Positions 50,228 through 58,509 of a DNA stretch of 64,000 nt are shown one piece after another (the first letter of the stretch is position 1; the number at the start of each line of letters is the position of its first letter). The position numbers and the translations under genes were made by a program. The notes under the pieces are model-generated. The model did not search any database and was not told where the DNA came from. It was given only the letters and a program-made list of their open reading frames with translations. Source of the DNA: JAHOYW01 sp963664605 (GTDB taxonomy: Bacteria; Verrucomicrobiota; Lentisphaeria; Victivallales; Victivallaceae); the NCBI GenBank assembly GCA_963664605.1, contig OY761536.1, positions 3,720,001 through 3,784,000 on the forward strand, in the 5' to 3' direction.

Positions 50228-51049
50228 ATGGATACTTTGCGGATAACAACCCTTGTGGAAAATACTGCCGGCGGCAGGGGCTTGCTGGGTGAGCACGGAT
50301 TTTCTTTATGGATAGAATACGATAAAAAGAAAATCCTTTTCGACGCGGGACAGGGATATGTATTGAAAAAAAATGCAAAACTACTCGGCATAGACCTGAA
50401 CAGCGCTGACGGGATAGTGCTTAGCCATGGACATTATGACCATAGCGGCGGTTTGTTTAAGCTTGACTGCCTGGCGGGGAAAACGATATTCACTCACCAG
50501 GGCTCCCTCCTTCCCAAGTATTCCAGACACCTTGACAGCAGTGTCCATGACATAGGTATGCAGCCAGCAGGAAGAGAAAAGCTCAATTTCAAATTCAATG
50601 ACAAACCAGCGGAATTGTTCAAAAGATTCCATCTGACTGGGGCAATTCCAAGGAACACTGATTTTGAAAATACTGGAGGGCAGTTTTTCTGTGATAAAGA
50701 ATGCCGGAAAGTCGATAATCTGATCGACGACCAGGCGGCTTTCATTGAAACCGGAGCCGGATTGGTCGTAATTCTGGGATGCGCGCATTCCGGCGTTATT
50801 AATACTTTGGAATACATAAGCAAGCTTACTGGATCATACGACATCCATACTTTAATCGGCGGAATGCATTTGGGTTCCGCGTCAAAAGAACGTATGAACA
50901 AAACTATTAAGGCATTAAAGAAATTCAAAATAGAGAATATTTATCCTGCTCATTGTACAGGTTTTCGAGCAGGCGCCCGTTTAATGCAGGAATTTCCCGA
51001 ATCCTGTAAAATATGCAGAGTTGGAACAATTATTAAAGGCTTATTTTAG
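50228..51049 (+). CDS. MBL-fold metallo-hydrolase
   Basis: A 273-residue metallo-beta-lactamase-fold protein. The zinc motif is SHGHYDHSGG (about 64-73), with GCAHSGVINTLEYI and YPAHCTGFRA giving further His ligands. It resembles the dihydropterin-phosphate-synthase-like branch often encoded beside Mrp/NifX clusters. The substrate is unknown. It starts 7 bases after mrp with no ribosome site, which suggests translational coupling. Confidence 0.82.
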   Translation: MDTLRITTLVENTAGGRGLLGEHGFSLWIEYDKKKILFDAGQGYVLKKNAKLLGIDLNSADGIVLSHGHYDHSGGLFKLDCLAGKTIFTHQGSLLPKYSRHLDSSVHDIGMQPAGREKLNFKFNDKPAELFKRFHLTGAIPRNTDFENTGGQFFCDKECRKVDNLIDDQAAFIETGAGLVVILGCAHSGVINTLEYISKLTGSYDIHTLIGGMHLGSASKERMNKTIKALKKFKIENIYPAHCTGFRAGARLMQEFPESCKICRVGTIIKGLF

Positions 51050-51064
51050 GACAACTACAAAATT

Positions 51065-52414
51065 ATGAAAAAATATGATATTGTAATTATCGGCGGCGGC
51101 CCCGCCGGGATAGTAACAGCCATGACCGCGCAAAAAGAATATCGGGATAAAAGTATCCTCATAATAAGCTCGGAGGAAAAAGCTCTTGTTCCCTGCGGAA
51201 TACCATATGTATTCCATAAGCTTGGCGATATAGAAAAAAATCGTATGCACCCCAAGCCCTTTATTGCGGGCGGAGGGGAATTGCTGATTGATACGGTAAT
51301 TGATGTGAACACCGAAGAACAGTTCTTAACGGTTTCCTCAAAGAACAAAATATCTTATGATAAATTAGTGTTCGCAACCGGTTCCAGCCCAATACCTCCC
51401 AGCTTTATAAAAGGGTTTAATCCTGAATATGTTGAATTAATCGCAAAATCTTACTCTGCCATATCTGAAATTCATCAAAAAGCCTCGAAAGCAAATAAAA
51501 TAGTAATTCTTGGTTCCGGCTTTACCGCTGTGGAAGTGGCAGAGCAACTGGCTCTTGAAAACAAGGAAGTACACCTGATCTTTCGTTCCGCTAATTGCCT
51601 GCATCGAGCTTTTTCTCCGGAATTTGCGGAAATCGTTAATCAGGAATTAGTGAATTCCGGAGTAATACTGCATTCGAACAGCTCCATAAAAGAAATCAAA
51701 CAACGTTCGGTATTCCTTGATTCCGGCGAAGTTATAGAAGGAGATATGCTTATCGCAGCTTTAGGCTTTAAAGCAAATGTTGAACTCGCAGTAAAAAGCG
51801 GACTTGCCATAAATGATAATAGTCAGATTATCGTCGATAATTACCAAAGAACCAATATTAAAAATGTATTTGCAGTTGGTGACTGTGCTAATGCCACAGG
51901 ATTTATAACCGGCAGGCATGATAATATTATGCTGGCATCAACCGCAACTGCAGAAGCAAGGGTACTTGGACATAATCTTTTCAAAATAAGGATAAAACGT
52001 AATTTCCCCGGAACCCTGTCTGTTTTCGCAACTGAAATAAACAAAACAATCTTTGCCTCAGCTGGAGCTATAGAACAGGAAGCTGCAAAAGCCAATATTT
52101 CTTATATCACCAGCTCTTTCAGCGACGTTGACCGGCATCCCGGAACCCTGCCGGACACAAATCAATTAACCGTCAAAATTGTAGTAATGCCGGAAGACGG
52201 CCAGATTATCGGCGGGGAAGTTGTCGGTTCAAAATCATCCGCTGAACTTATTAATGTAATCGCTCTGGCCATTCAAAAATATGTTACGGTTTATGAATTG
52301 ATTTCTTTTCAGATCGGTTCGCATCCTCTTCTAACTGGCGCACCAACTAAAACTGTACTGATCAAAGCCGCGGAAGATGCTATAAATAAAATTTCGCAAA
52401 CTAAAAAAATATAA
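51065..52414 (+). CDS. FAD/NAD(P)-dependent disulfide oxidoreductase
   Basis: A 449-residue flavoprotein of the CoA-disulfide reductase/NADH oxidase family. FAD binds at IIGGGPAGIVTA (about 7-18), the redox Cys is in PCGIPYVF (near 43), NAD(P)H binds at VILGSGFTAVEVAEQLA, and AVGDCANATG closes the FAD site. A C-terminal dimerisation domain follows. A single Cys in this position points to CoA-disulfide, persulfide or oxygen reduction rather than a two-Cys reductase. It may keep the Fe-S operon products reduced. AGGA lies before the ATG. Confidence 0.85.
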   Translation: MKKYDIVIIGGGPAGIVTAMTAQKEYRDKSILIISSEEKALVPCGIPYVFHKLGDIEKNRMHPKPFIAGGGELLIDTVIDVNTEEQFLTVSSKNKISYDKLVFATGSSPIPPSFIKGFNPEYVELIAKSYSAISEIHQKASKANKIVILGSGFTAVEVAEQLALENKEVHLIFRSANCLHRAFSPEFAEIVNQELVNSGVILHSNSSIKEIKQRSVFLDSGEVIEGDMLIAALGFKANVELAVKSGLAINDNSQIIVDNYQRTNIKNVFAVGDCANATGFITGRHDNIMLASTATAEARVLGHNLFKIRIKRNFPGTLSVFATEINKTIFASAGAIEQEAAKANISYITSSFSDVDRHPGTLPDTNQLTVKIVVMPEDGQIIGGEVVGSKSSAELINVIALAIQKYVTVYELISFQIGSHPLLTGAPTKTVLIKAAEDAINKISQTKKI

Positions 52415-52476
52415 TTATCGTCAGTTCCGCGAATAGCGCGGGACATAAATTAACTCCATAACACAGGAGGTAAATC

Positions 52477-52782
52477 ATGCCTGGAGGTAATGGAACAGGA
52501 CCGATGGGTGCAGGGCCAATGACTGGAAGAGCCGCTGGTTACTGTGCAGGTTTCGACAGACCCGGATTCGCTAATTTCGGCGGACACGGGATGAGAATGG
52601 GACGCGGAATGAGAATGGGACGCGGCTTCGGAAGAGGCGGTTTTGGTTTAGGAAACCGTTTTTACGGAGCTCAACAAGCTCCCACTATGACTGCAGAACA
52701 GGAAAAAGAGTATGTCCAGAATGACATAAAAGCTCTTGAGGAAGAACTGGAAGCAGCCAAAAGACGTCTTCAGGAGCTGTAA
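52477..52782 (+). CDS. DUF5320 protein
   Basis: A 101-residue protein with the DUF5320 start 'PGGNGTGPMGAGPMTGRAAGYC'. A Gly/Arg/Met-rich centre follows (RMGRGMRMGRGFGRGGFGLGNR), with a direct GMRMGR repeat, and a C-terminal coiled coil (EYVQNDIKALEEELEAAKRRLQEL). Its function is unknown, but it is a common member of this cluster. AGGAGG is perfectly spaced. It lies 6 bases upstream of trmO. Confidence 0.87.
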   Translation: MPGGNGTGPMGAGPMTGRAAGYCAGFDRPGFANFGGHGMRMGRGMRMGRGFGRGGFGLGNRFYGAQQAPTMTAEQEKEYVQNDIKALEEELEAAKRRLQEL

Positions 52783-52788
52783 ACAAAA

Positions 52789-53283
52789 ATGACTGAGACC
52801 CCAATAATATTTAAACCTATCGGGATAATTCACAGTCCGTTTACAAAAACAGAGGGAATGCCGATACAGCCCGCCGGGGCAACCGGAAGCAAAGGAACTG
52901 TAGAGGTATTCCCCGAATTTTGTGCCGGTTTGCAGGACATCGAAGAGTTTTCCCATATAATCCTTGTTTATTATTTTGACAGGTCAAAAGACTTTGAGTT
53001 GAAAGTCTCACCATTTCTCGAAGATAAAGTACATGGAGTATTCGCAATCAGGGCTCCCAAAAGACCTAATCCAATCGGTATCTCCATAGTGAAACTGTTA
53101 GAAAGAAAGGACAACATTTTATATATTGATAATCCGGACATGCTTGACGGCACTCCCCTGCTTGATATAAAACCGTACATTCCGGATTTTGACTCATACC
53201 CTGACGCGATTGCCGGATGGCAGGAAAAACATAAGGGGAAAGTGCGCAAGCATAAATCAGATAACAGATTTCATAAAAGTTAA
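52789..53283 (+). CDS. trmO: tRNA t6A37 methyltransferase TrmO
   Basis: A 164-residue UPF0066/TsaA protein. TrmO uses SAM to methylate N6-threonylcarbamoyladenosine at tRNA position 37. Family motifs are FKPIGIIHSPF, the SAM-binding EDKVHGVFAIRAPKRPNPIGIS, and LDGTPLLDIKPYIPDFD near the end. Stand-alone TrmO lengths vary and this is a short form. It is often found with the Mrp/NifX cluster in anaerobes. It starts 6 bases after DUF5320 with no ribosome site. Confidence 0.88.
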   Translation: MTETPIIFKPIGIIHSPFTKTEGMPIQPAGATGSKGTVEVFPEFCAGLQDIEEFSHIILVYYFDRSKDFELKVSPFLEDKVHGVFAIRAPKRPNPIGISIVKLLERKDNILYIDNPDMLDGTPLLDIKPYIPDFDSYPDAIAGWQEKHKGKVRKHKSDNRFHKS

Positions 53284-53311
53284 AAATATAAATTATTAGA
53301 AGGAAATTACA

Positions 53312-53689
53312 ATGGCAAAATTACCGGAAACAGTTAGTGAAGCCTGGGATAAGCATGTCGGGCCAGTCGTTTTCACCACGGTCAGCACAGACGGAACAGC
53401 AAATTCTATTTACGCCACCTGCGTCAGCAAATATGATGAGGAAACCCTCGTCGTAGCGGACAACTACTTTGACAAGACACAACAAAATATTCTTTCCGGC
53501 AGTAAAGGCGTCATACTTTTCATCACGGAGGACAACAAAGCTTATCAACTCAAAGGCGATATCCAATACTGTACAGAAGGCGTAATTTTTGACGACATGA
53601 AAAAGTGGAATCCTGAAAAACATCCCGGACATGCTGCCGCGGCTTTAAAAGTAAAGGAAATTTATAAAGGCGCGGAAAAACTTGTATGA
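53312..53689 (+). CDS. Pyridoxamine-phosphate-oxidase-fold flavin-binding protein
   Basis: A 125-residue split-barrel protein of the PNPOx-like family, which usually binds FMN, F420 or heme. It shows KHVGPVVFTTVSTDGTANSIYATCVSKYDEETLVVADNYF and a strand YQLKGDIQYCTEG typical of the fold. The cofactor and substrate cannot be told. It is the last gene of the operon, with AAGGAA before its ATG and a strong terminator after it. Confidence 0.82.
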   Translation: MAKLPETVSEAWDKHVGPVVFTTVSTDGTANSIYATCVSKYDEETLVVADNYFDKTQQNILSGSKGVILFITEDNKAYQLKGDIQYCTEGVIFDDMKKWNPEKHPGHAAAALKVKEIYKGAEKLV

Positions 53690-53700
53690 TTAAAACACAA

Positions 53701-53740
53701 AACCGGGTAATCATATTTTTAAATACCCGGTTGTTTTTTT
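53701..53740 (+). terminator. Terminator of the DUF134-PNPOx operon
   Basis: AACCGGGTA (53701-53709) pairs with TACCCGGTT (53724-53732), followed by GTTTTTTT. Confidence 0.92.
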
Positions 53741-53754
53741 AACTGGAGATTTGA

Positions 53755-54690
53755 ATTATCAGGAAATATAAACATATATTCGGCCCTCTCATATCACGGC
53801 GCTTCGGACGTTCTTTGGGAATTGACCTGTGTCCAATGAAAACCTGCAGCTATGACTGCATTTTCTGTCAGCTCGGCAGGACAAATAAGAAAACTGCCGG
53901 GCGCAGGGAATTTTTCCCGCTGGGGGAAATTTGCGACGAACTAGGACATTGGCTGAAAACAGATGGACATGCAGAATATATCACACTTGCCGGTTCTGGA
54001 GAACCCACGCTATATTCACGCTTCGGGGAACTTATTGATTTCATCCACGGGCAAACGAATATTCCGGTATTGTTATTAAGCAATGGTTCGCTTTTTAAAC
54101 TTCCTGAAGTCCGGGAGGCTGCCTCAAAAGCGGACGTTGTCAAGCTTTCTATGAGTGCTTGGAACCAAAATTTATTCGATACAATCAACCGTCCTGTACG
54201 AGAATTAACTTTTGAAGATATGGCAGCCGGAGAAATCGAGTTCAGAAATAATTTCAAGGGTAAACTTATTCTGGAAGTGTTTCTTTTATCCGGAATTAAC
54301 GCGACAATGGCTGATGTCCGGAAAATTGCGAAAATCACAGACAGAATCAAACCGGAAATGATTCATCTCAATACGGTAACCCGTCCTCCGGCAGAAGGTT
54401 TTGCCTGTGCTGTCGACAAGAAAAAACTGGAACGCTTTGCGACACTATTCACTCCGGTCGCAAAAATCCCGACAGAGTTGTCAGAAAATGCTCTCGTTAA
54501 TAAAGATATTAATGAGGAAATGATTATCGACCTTATTCAGCGCCGTCCTGTGACTCCCAAACAGCTTGCTGACACTTTCGGCGCGCACCCTAACGAAATA
54601 GCAAAACTCACCGGAAAACTTTTACGCTGCGGCAAAATAGCAATGGTAAATCAGCATAACGAAAATTATTTCAAAATTATTTCAAAATAA
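53755..54690 (+). CDS. Radical SAM protein, apparent ATT start
   Basis: A 311-residue radical SAM enzyme with CxxxCxxC at 31-38 (CSYDCIFC) and 'LAGSGEPTLYS' as the SAM-binding GGE-like motif. The family N-terminus, FGPLISRRFGRSLGIDL, is encoded upstream of the first usable TTG (53815), and the frame is closed by TGA at 53752. The only start that keeps this conserved region is ATT 53755 (or ATC 53758). GGAG at 53745-53748 is spaced six bases from ATT. An insert of a winged-helix-like tail (RRPVTPKQLADTFGAHPNEIAKL) closes the protein. Substrate unknown. Confidence 0.8.
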   Translation: MIRKYKHIFGPLISRRFGRSLGIDLCPMKTCSYDCIFCQLGRTNKKTAGRREFFPLGEICDELGHWLKTDGHAEYITLAGSGEPTLYSRFGELIDFIHGQTNIPVLLLSNGSLFKLPEVREAASKADVVKLSMSAWNQNLFDTINRPVRELTFEDMAAGEIEFRNNFKGKLILEVFLLSGINATMADVRKIAKITDRIKPEMIHLNTVTRPPAEGFACAVDKKKLERFATLFTPVAKIPTELSENALVNKDINEEMIIDLIQRRPVTPKQLADTFGAHPNEIAKLTGKLLRCGKIAMVNQHNENYFKIISK

Positions 54691-54765
54691 ATCCTGAACG
54701 CCAATTTTTAAAAACACAACAGCATCACTTCATCACAATTTTTAAATAACCGGAATTTTTATATA

Positions 54766-55917
54766 ATGACACAGCCTTTCCAGAAGAAAAAAATCCTGAC
54801 AATTTCAATCGCACACTTTTTTCACGACATCTATCAAGCTTTTTTTGCCCCGATGCTGCCCCTGCTGATGGCACAATTCGGAATTTCCCTGGCCGCGGCG
54901 GGAGCTCTGGATATAGCAAGACGCGCTCCCTCGCTCGCGACTCCTCTTATCGGCCTGCTGGCGGATAAAAAGTCCGTCAAATATTTCATAATTCCAGCGC
55001 CTGCCATCACCGCGGCAGCAATGAGTCTGACAGGTCTAGCCCCATCTTACTGGATATTGTTCCTGCTTTTGTTCATAGCCGGCATAAGCACAGTTTGTTT
55101 TCACGTTCCAGCTCCTGTCCTGATTAAGTTTTTGTCCGGCAAAAAAATAGGAAAAGGAATGAGCTTCTATATGTCTTCCGGGGCAGTCGCCGGAACCGCC
55201 GGAACGCTTCTTATCACATTCTTTATAACCTATTTCGACATCAGCAGATCTTATATCCTGATGTTTTTCGGTATTGCCACATCAATTATTCTTTTCTTTA
55301 AACTTAAAAATGTTCCCAACATCCATATGGCAAAAAAGAAGACCGGAAATACTGAGTATAAATCTACAAAAACTTATATACCGTTTTTTATTTTTCTCGG
55401 AATTATTATGTTATTAAGAGCTGGGATGAACCTTTCGTTGACGCTTTATCTTCCTGTTTATCTAACCGGAAAAGGCAATTCTTTGTGGTTTGCCGGGATA
55501 TCTCTCTCAGTGCTGCATCTCACAGGAGCGGCGGGAATGATTATCATAGGTCATATTTCGGATCGTTTTTCAAAAAAGAAAATCCTTTTTATCCTGACTT
55601 TATTATCATCATTCGCAATGTGGGGATTAATATATTTCAGCGATAATAAATTACTCATATTTCCCTGCGTGATCGTCCTCGGAATGCTGCTCTTTGCTTC
55701 CGCTCCAATAATTCTCGCTCTAGTACAAAGTATAAACTCACACCGCCCGGCTTTTATCAGCAGCATCTATTTTTCACTTGGATTTTTTATCAATGTATCA
55801 GGAGTTCTTCTGGTAGGGTTTGCCGGTGATACTATCGGATTGGAAACAACATTCAAGCTCTGCGCTTCAATACCAGTATTATCCCTCCCCGTCATATATT
55901 TCCTGCAGGAAAAGTAA
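54766..55917 (+). CDS. MFS transporter, Fsr-like
   Basis: A 383-residue membrane transporter with about 12 helices. The N-terminal 'SIAHFFHDIYQAFFAPMLPLL' and ALDIARRAPSLATPLIGLLADK match the fosmidomycin-resistance branch of the major facilitator superfamily. The transported compound is unknown; an efflux role is likely for this branch. A GntR/LacI-type regulator starts 91 bases downstream on the same strand. The ribosome site is weak. Confidence 0.83.
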   Translation: MTQPFQKKKILTISIAHFFHDIYQAFFAPMLPLLMAQFGISLAAAGALDIARRAPSLATPLIGLLADKKSVKYFIIPAPAITAAAMSLTGLAPSYWILFLLLFIAGISTVCFHVPAPVLIKFLSGKKIGKGMSFYMSSGAVAGTAGTLLITFFITYFDISRSYILMFFGIATSIILFFKLKNVPNIHMAKKKTGNTEYKSTKTYIPFFIFLGIIMLLRAGMNLSLTLYLPVYLTGKGNSLWFAGISLSVLHLTGAAGMIIIGHISDRFSKKKILFILTLLSSFAMWGLIYFSDNKLLIFPCVIVLGMLLFASAPIILALVQSINSHRPAFISSIYFSLGFFINVSGVLLVGFAGDTIGLETTFKLCASIPVLSLPVIYFLQEK

Positions 55918-56007
55918 ATCTTCATTATTCAATTTAATAATATTCCTCTTGATTTACTGCTGTTCATGAATTATGTTAATGCTTGCTGTTAAAGTTAAGG
56001 ATATTAT

Positions 56008-57063
56008 ATGGCTAGAGCACATACAGTTTCTGTCCAGGACAGACTTCGGAAAGATATTCAGAAGGGCAAATACAGTCAGGTTGAATTTCTTCCTTCAGAA
56101 CGCCAATTGGCGGAACTCTATGACACCGGACGCGGAGTTATCCGCACGGTATTGCGGAAATTGCGTGAGGAAAATTTAATTTACCTGATCCCTGACCGCG
56201 GCGCAAAAGTCGCTGAAGTTGAAAAAAAACGTTCCCTTGAGCGTTTTTTTCTACGTTTTGACAGCAGCGTCGCCTCAAAAGGCAGCGAAGGCATGGCTAT
56301 TTTGACCGGAATTTGCGCCGGAGCAGCAGGAAATAATGCCGAAGTCGTAATGTCCTTCTCTGACAAGCAACTGTTTCTTAATGAATTATCCGCACGCTAT
56401 GCCAGAGGCGATATACAAGGACTTATTTTTCTTGAGGGCTGGGATCGTCCAAGTATGTTCTCCGCATTGGAAACCGCCGGCATCCCATATCTGGTCGCCA
56501 ACCAGGAGCAAAACGATTCGGTATTGTGCTGCCAAATGAATTTCCGCAATATCGGTCGACAAGCCGGACGTTATCTGATCGCTAAAGGACATCGCCATAT
56601 TGGAGTAATAACCGGACATCTGGATTCCTTTTTATATCAGGAAATACTTGCCGGATTCCGGGGGGCTCTTGCTGAAGATGAAATAGTTCTGGCAAAAAAT
56701 AATATTATTGAACCGGATGCAAAAGGATTGTACCCGACGTTGAAATCCGCGCTTTCTGCCGCGGAACGGCCGACCGCGTTTTTCACGATGCGTGACAGGC
56801 GGGCAATGAAGCTTTATGATGCCTGCCGTGATCTCGGCATCAGGATCCCCGATGATATTTCTGTTATTTCCTATGACAACATTACATGGCGCGACGCTGA
56901 ACACGTTGGTTTGACTACGCTTGAACAGCCTGTCGAAGAAATAGGCCGGCAATCAGTCGAACTTTTAAATGAGTGGATAGTTTCAGGCAACAAGCCGGAA
57001 AGCAGACAACTTTGCGCTAAACTCATTGAGCGAAGCAGCGTCAAAGATATAGGTTCCTATTGA
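56008..57063 (+). CDS. GntR-type regulator with LacI-type sensor domain
   Basis: A 351-residue transcription factor. It has a GntR winged helix at the N-terminus (about 5-72, QVEFLPSERQLAELYDTGRGVIRTVLRKLREENLIY) and a periplasmic-binding-protein-like sugar-sensing domain (about 90-345, ending SVISYDNITWRDAEHVGLTTLEQP). This hybrid is typical of sugar-responsive AraR-like regulators and is common in Lentisphaerota. It may control the MFS gene upstream. AAGGA lies before the ATG. Its end overlaps the convergent GT87-like gene by 7 bases. Confidence 0.88.
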   Translation: MARAHTVSVQDRLRKDIQKGKYSQVEFLPSERQLAELYDTGRGVIRTVLRKLREENLIYLIPDRGAKVAEVEKKRSLERFFLRFDSSVASKGSEGMAILTGICAGAAGNNAEVVMSFSDKQLFLNELSARYARGDIQGLIFLEGWDRPSMFSALETAGIPYLVANQEQNDSVLCCQMNFRNIGRQAGRYLIAKGHRHIGVITGHLDSFLYQEILAGFRGALAEDEIVLAKNNIIEPDAKGLYPTLKSALSAAERPTAFFTMRDRRAMKLYDACRDLGIRIPDDISVISYDNITWRDAEHVGLTTLEQPVEEIGRQSVELLNEWIVSGNKPESRQLCAKLIERSSVKDIGSY

Positions 57064-58328
57064 TCCTGTACGCTTTTTGTTTCCAAACTGAAAATATAAT
57101 CATCATCAGTCTTGAAATACAGATACAGCAAATATAAGCCAAGAACAGTCTGCGACCACGCAATAATCGGCAGCACGGTCTGGTATTCTTCGAAAGAGGA
57201 AACATAAAATATCTTACTGAGGCAGGTACTTCCCAGATAATTGGCAAGTTCAAATATCCAGGATACCGGGATAATATAATACAACAGGAAAATCCCGCAG
57301 ATAACGGCATTGAATTTGTCTTTTTTTAGTATCAGGAAATTAGTTTTAACCAGCAATAATAATAAGACGACGACGTTATCATACAAACGATGATAACTTA
57401 CAAGCATGGTAAAACAAAACACCAGGAGCAGCAAATTCAAGCCTACTCCCTCTTTATTACGTTCCCGCCATAAAATCAACAGCATAATTACAGCAAAAGT
57501 TGATTTGCCCAGCATATTAATCGCTGTAGTGCGAAAATATCCAAACTGCAACATATCATGGCCTGCCAGCATGTAGGAGTTGCAGCCGCCGTTTATAGTG
57601 TTGCTTATAACTTCAATATAACGCAGATACAATTCCATCAGGTTATATCCGGCAAAAGCGGGCCAGATACATATCAGCAAAAAAACGGTAAGGGCTGAAA
57701 AACAAATAAAGTATTGTTTTTTCAGGAACAGCAAAGGAGCGAAAAAAGTTATCATTGAATACTTAAACACCGCCATCATCCCAAACAGAAACGCCCGCAA
57801 GTATTTGTTTTTCGCGGAAAAGAACAACAGCAGCAATACCAGGACCCAGATGCTGACCTGCCCATTACGCTGGCACATTAGCTGCGGAGATGAATTTAGA
57901 AAAATAAAGCCGCTTGAAAAAAACAACAGCGTATTCATATTAGGATTACGAAAATCAATTTTCCTATATAAGCCGCAAAGCCTGAATATCCAAATATAAG
58001 CAAATATGGAAAAACCCAGGCTCAGCAAAAAATAGATCAGGCGTGCGCTATGAATATCCATATACATATAGGGGATGTAAAATATGAGCAGCCCAGGCAA
58101 AACCATCAGGGATTCCTGCCATTCGTAGAAAATCAGGTTTTTAACGTCGAAAAAATCCCGTCCATGCATAGCCGCATAAGTACAACTGAAAAATAAAGTA
58201 AAATCAATGCCGATATTGTTTATATAAGCATGATACATTCTGCCGACACAAAAAAGCAGCATCAGAAATATTCCAGCATAAAAATACAAACGCTTAGCTT
58301 GCTCATTTCCAGGCTTTTCAGTTGTCAT
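57057..58328 (-). CDS. GT87/DUF2029-like membrane glycosyltransferase
   Basis: A 423-residue polytopic membrane protein with about 10-12 helices. It begins with a short cytosolic tail, then a periplasmic loop holding 'NNIGIDFTLFFSCTYAAMHGRDFFD', where an Asp sits in the position used by GT-C enzymes of the DUF2029 family. These use polyprenyl-phosphate sugars as donors. Later CQRNGQVSIWVLVLLLLFF resembles the family's 'GQ-N' loop. Acceptor unknown. It is monocistronic; the 181 bases before the next gene are AT-rich. Confidence 0.65.
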   Translation of the reverse strand: MTTEKPGNEQAKRLYFYAGIFLMLLFCVGRMYHAYINNIGIDFTLFFSCTYAAMHGRDFFDVKNLIFYEWQESLMVLPGLLIFYIPYMYMDIHSARLIYFLLSLGFSIFAYIWIFRLCGLYRKIDFRNPNMNTLLFFSSGFIFLNSSPQLMCQRNGQVSIWVLVLLLLFFSAKNKYLRAFLFGMMAVFKYSMITFFAPLLFLKKQYFICFSALTVFLLICIWPAFAGYNLMELYLRYIEVISNTINGGCNSYMLAGHDMLQFGYFRTTAINMLGKSTFAVIMLLILWRERNKEGVGLNLLLLVFCFTMLVSYHRLYDNVVVLLLLLVKTNFLILKKDKFNAVICGIFLLYYIIPVSWIFELANYLGSTCLSKIFYVSSFEEYQTVLPIIAWSQTVLGLYLLYLYFKTDDDYIFSLETKSVQDQ

Positions 58329-58509
58329 CTGCTGTCCCCCGATTATACAAAAACCGGAAACAATCTAATATCAGGAAGCCGGATTTTCAAGTTTTGCCAT
58401 CAACTCTCTTTAAAATAATGTTTTGTTTTGAGAAATTTGCTTGCTTTGCCGGGTTTTAAGCTTATCTTAAAAAATATCGCAAAATTTATTATAATCATTG
58501 GAGGATTGT

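Noticed and set aside
52428..52445. Hairpin around CGCGAATAGCGCG after the FAD oxidoreductase
   Set aside because: The stem is only four bases with no T-run, and the operon continues through it.
46311..53689. Nitrogen fixation genes, suggested by NifX-type proteins
   Set aside because: No nifHDK, nifE or nifN; the NifX-like proteins belong to the widespread non-nitrogenase cluster with Mrp and MinD-ferredoxin.
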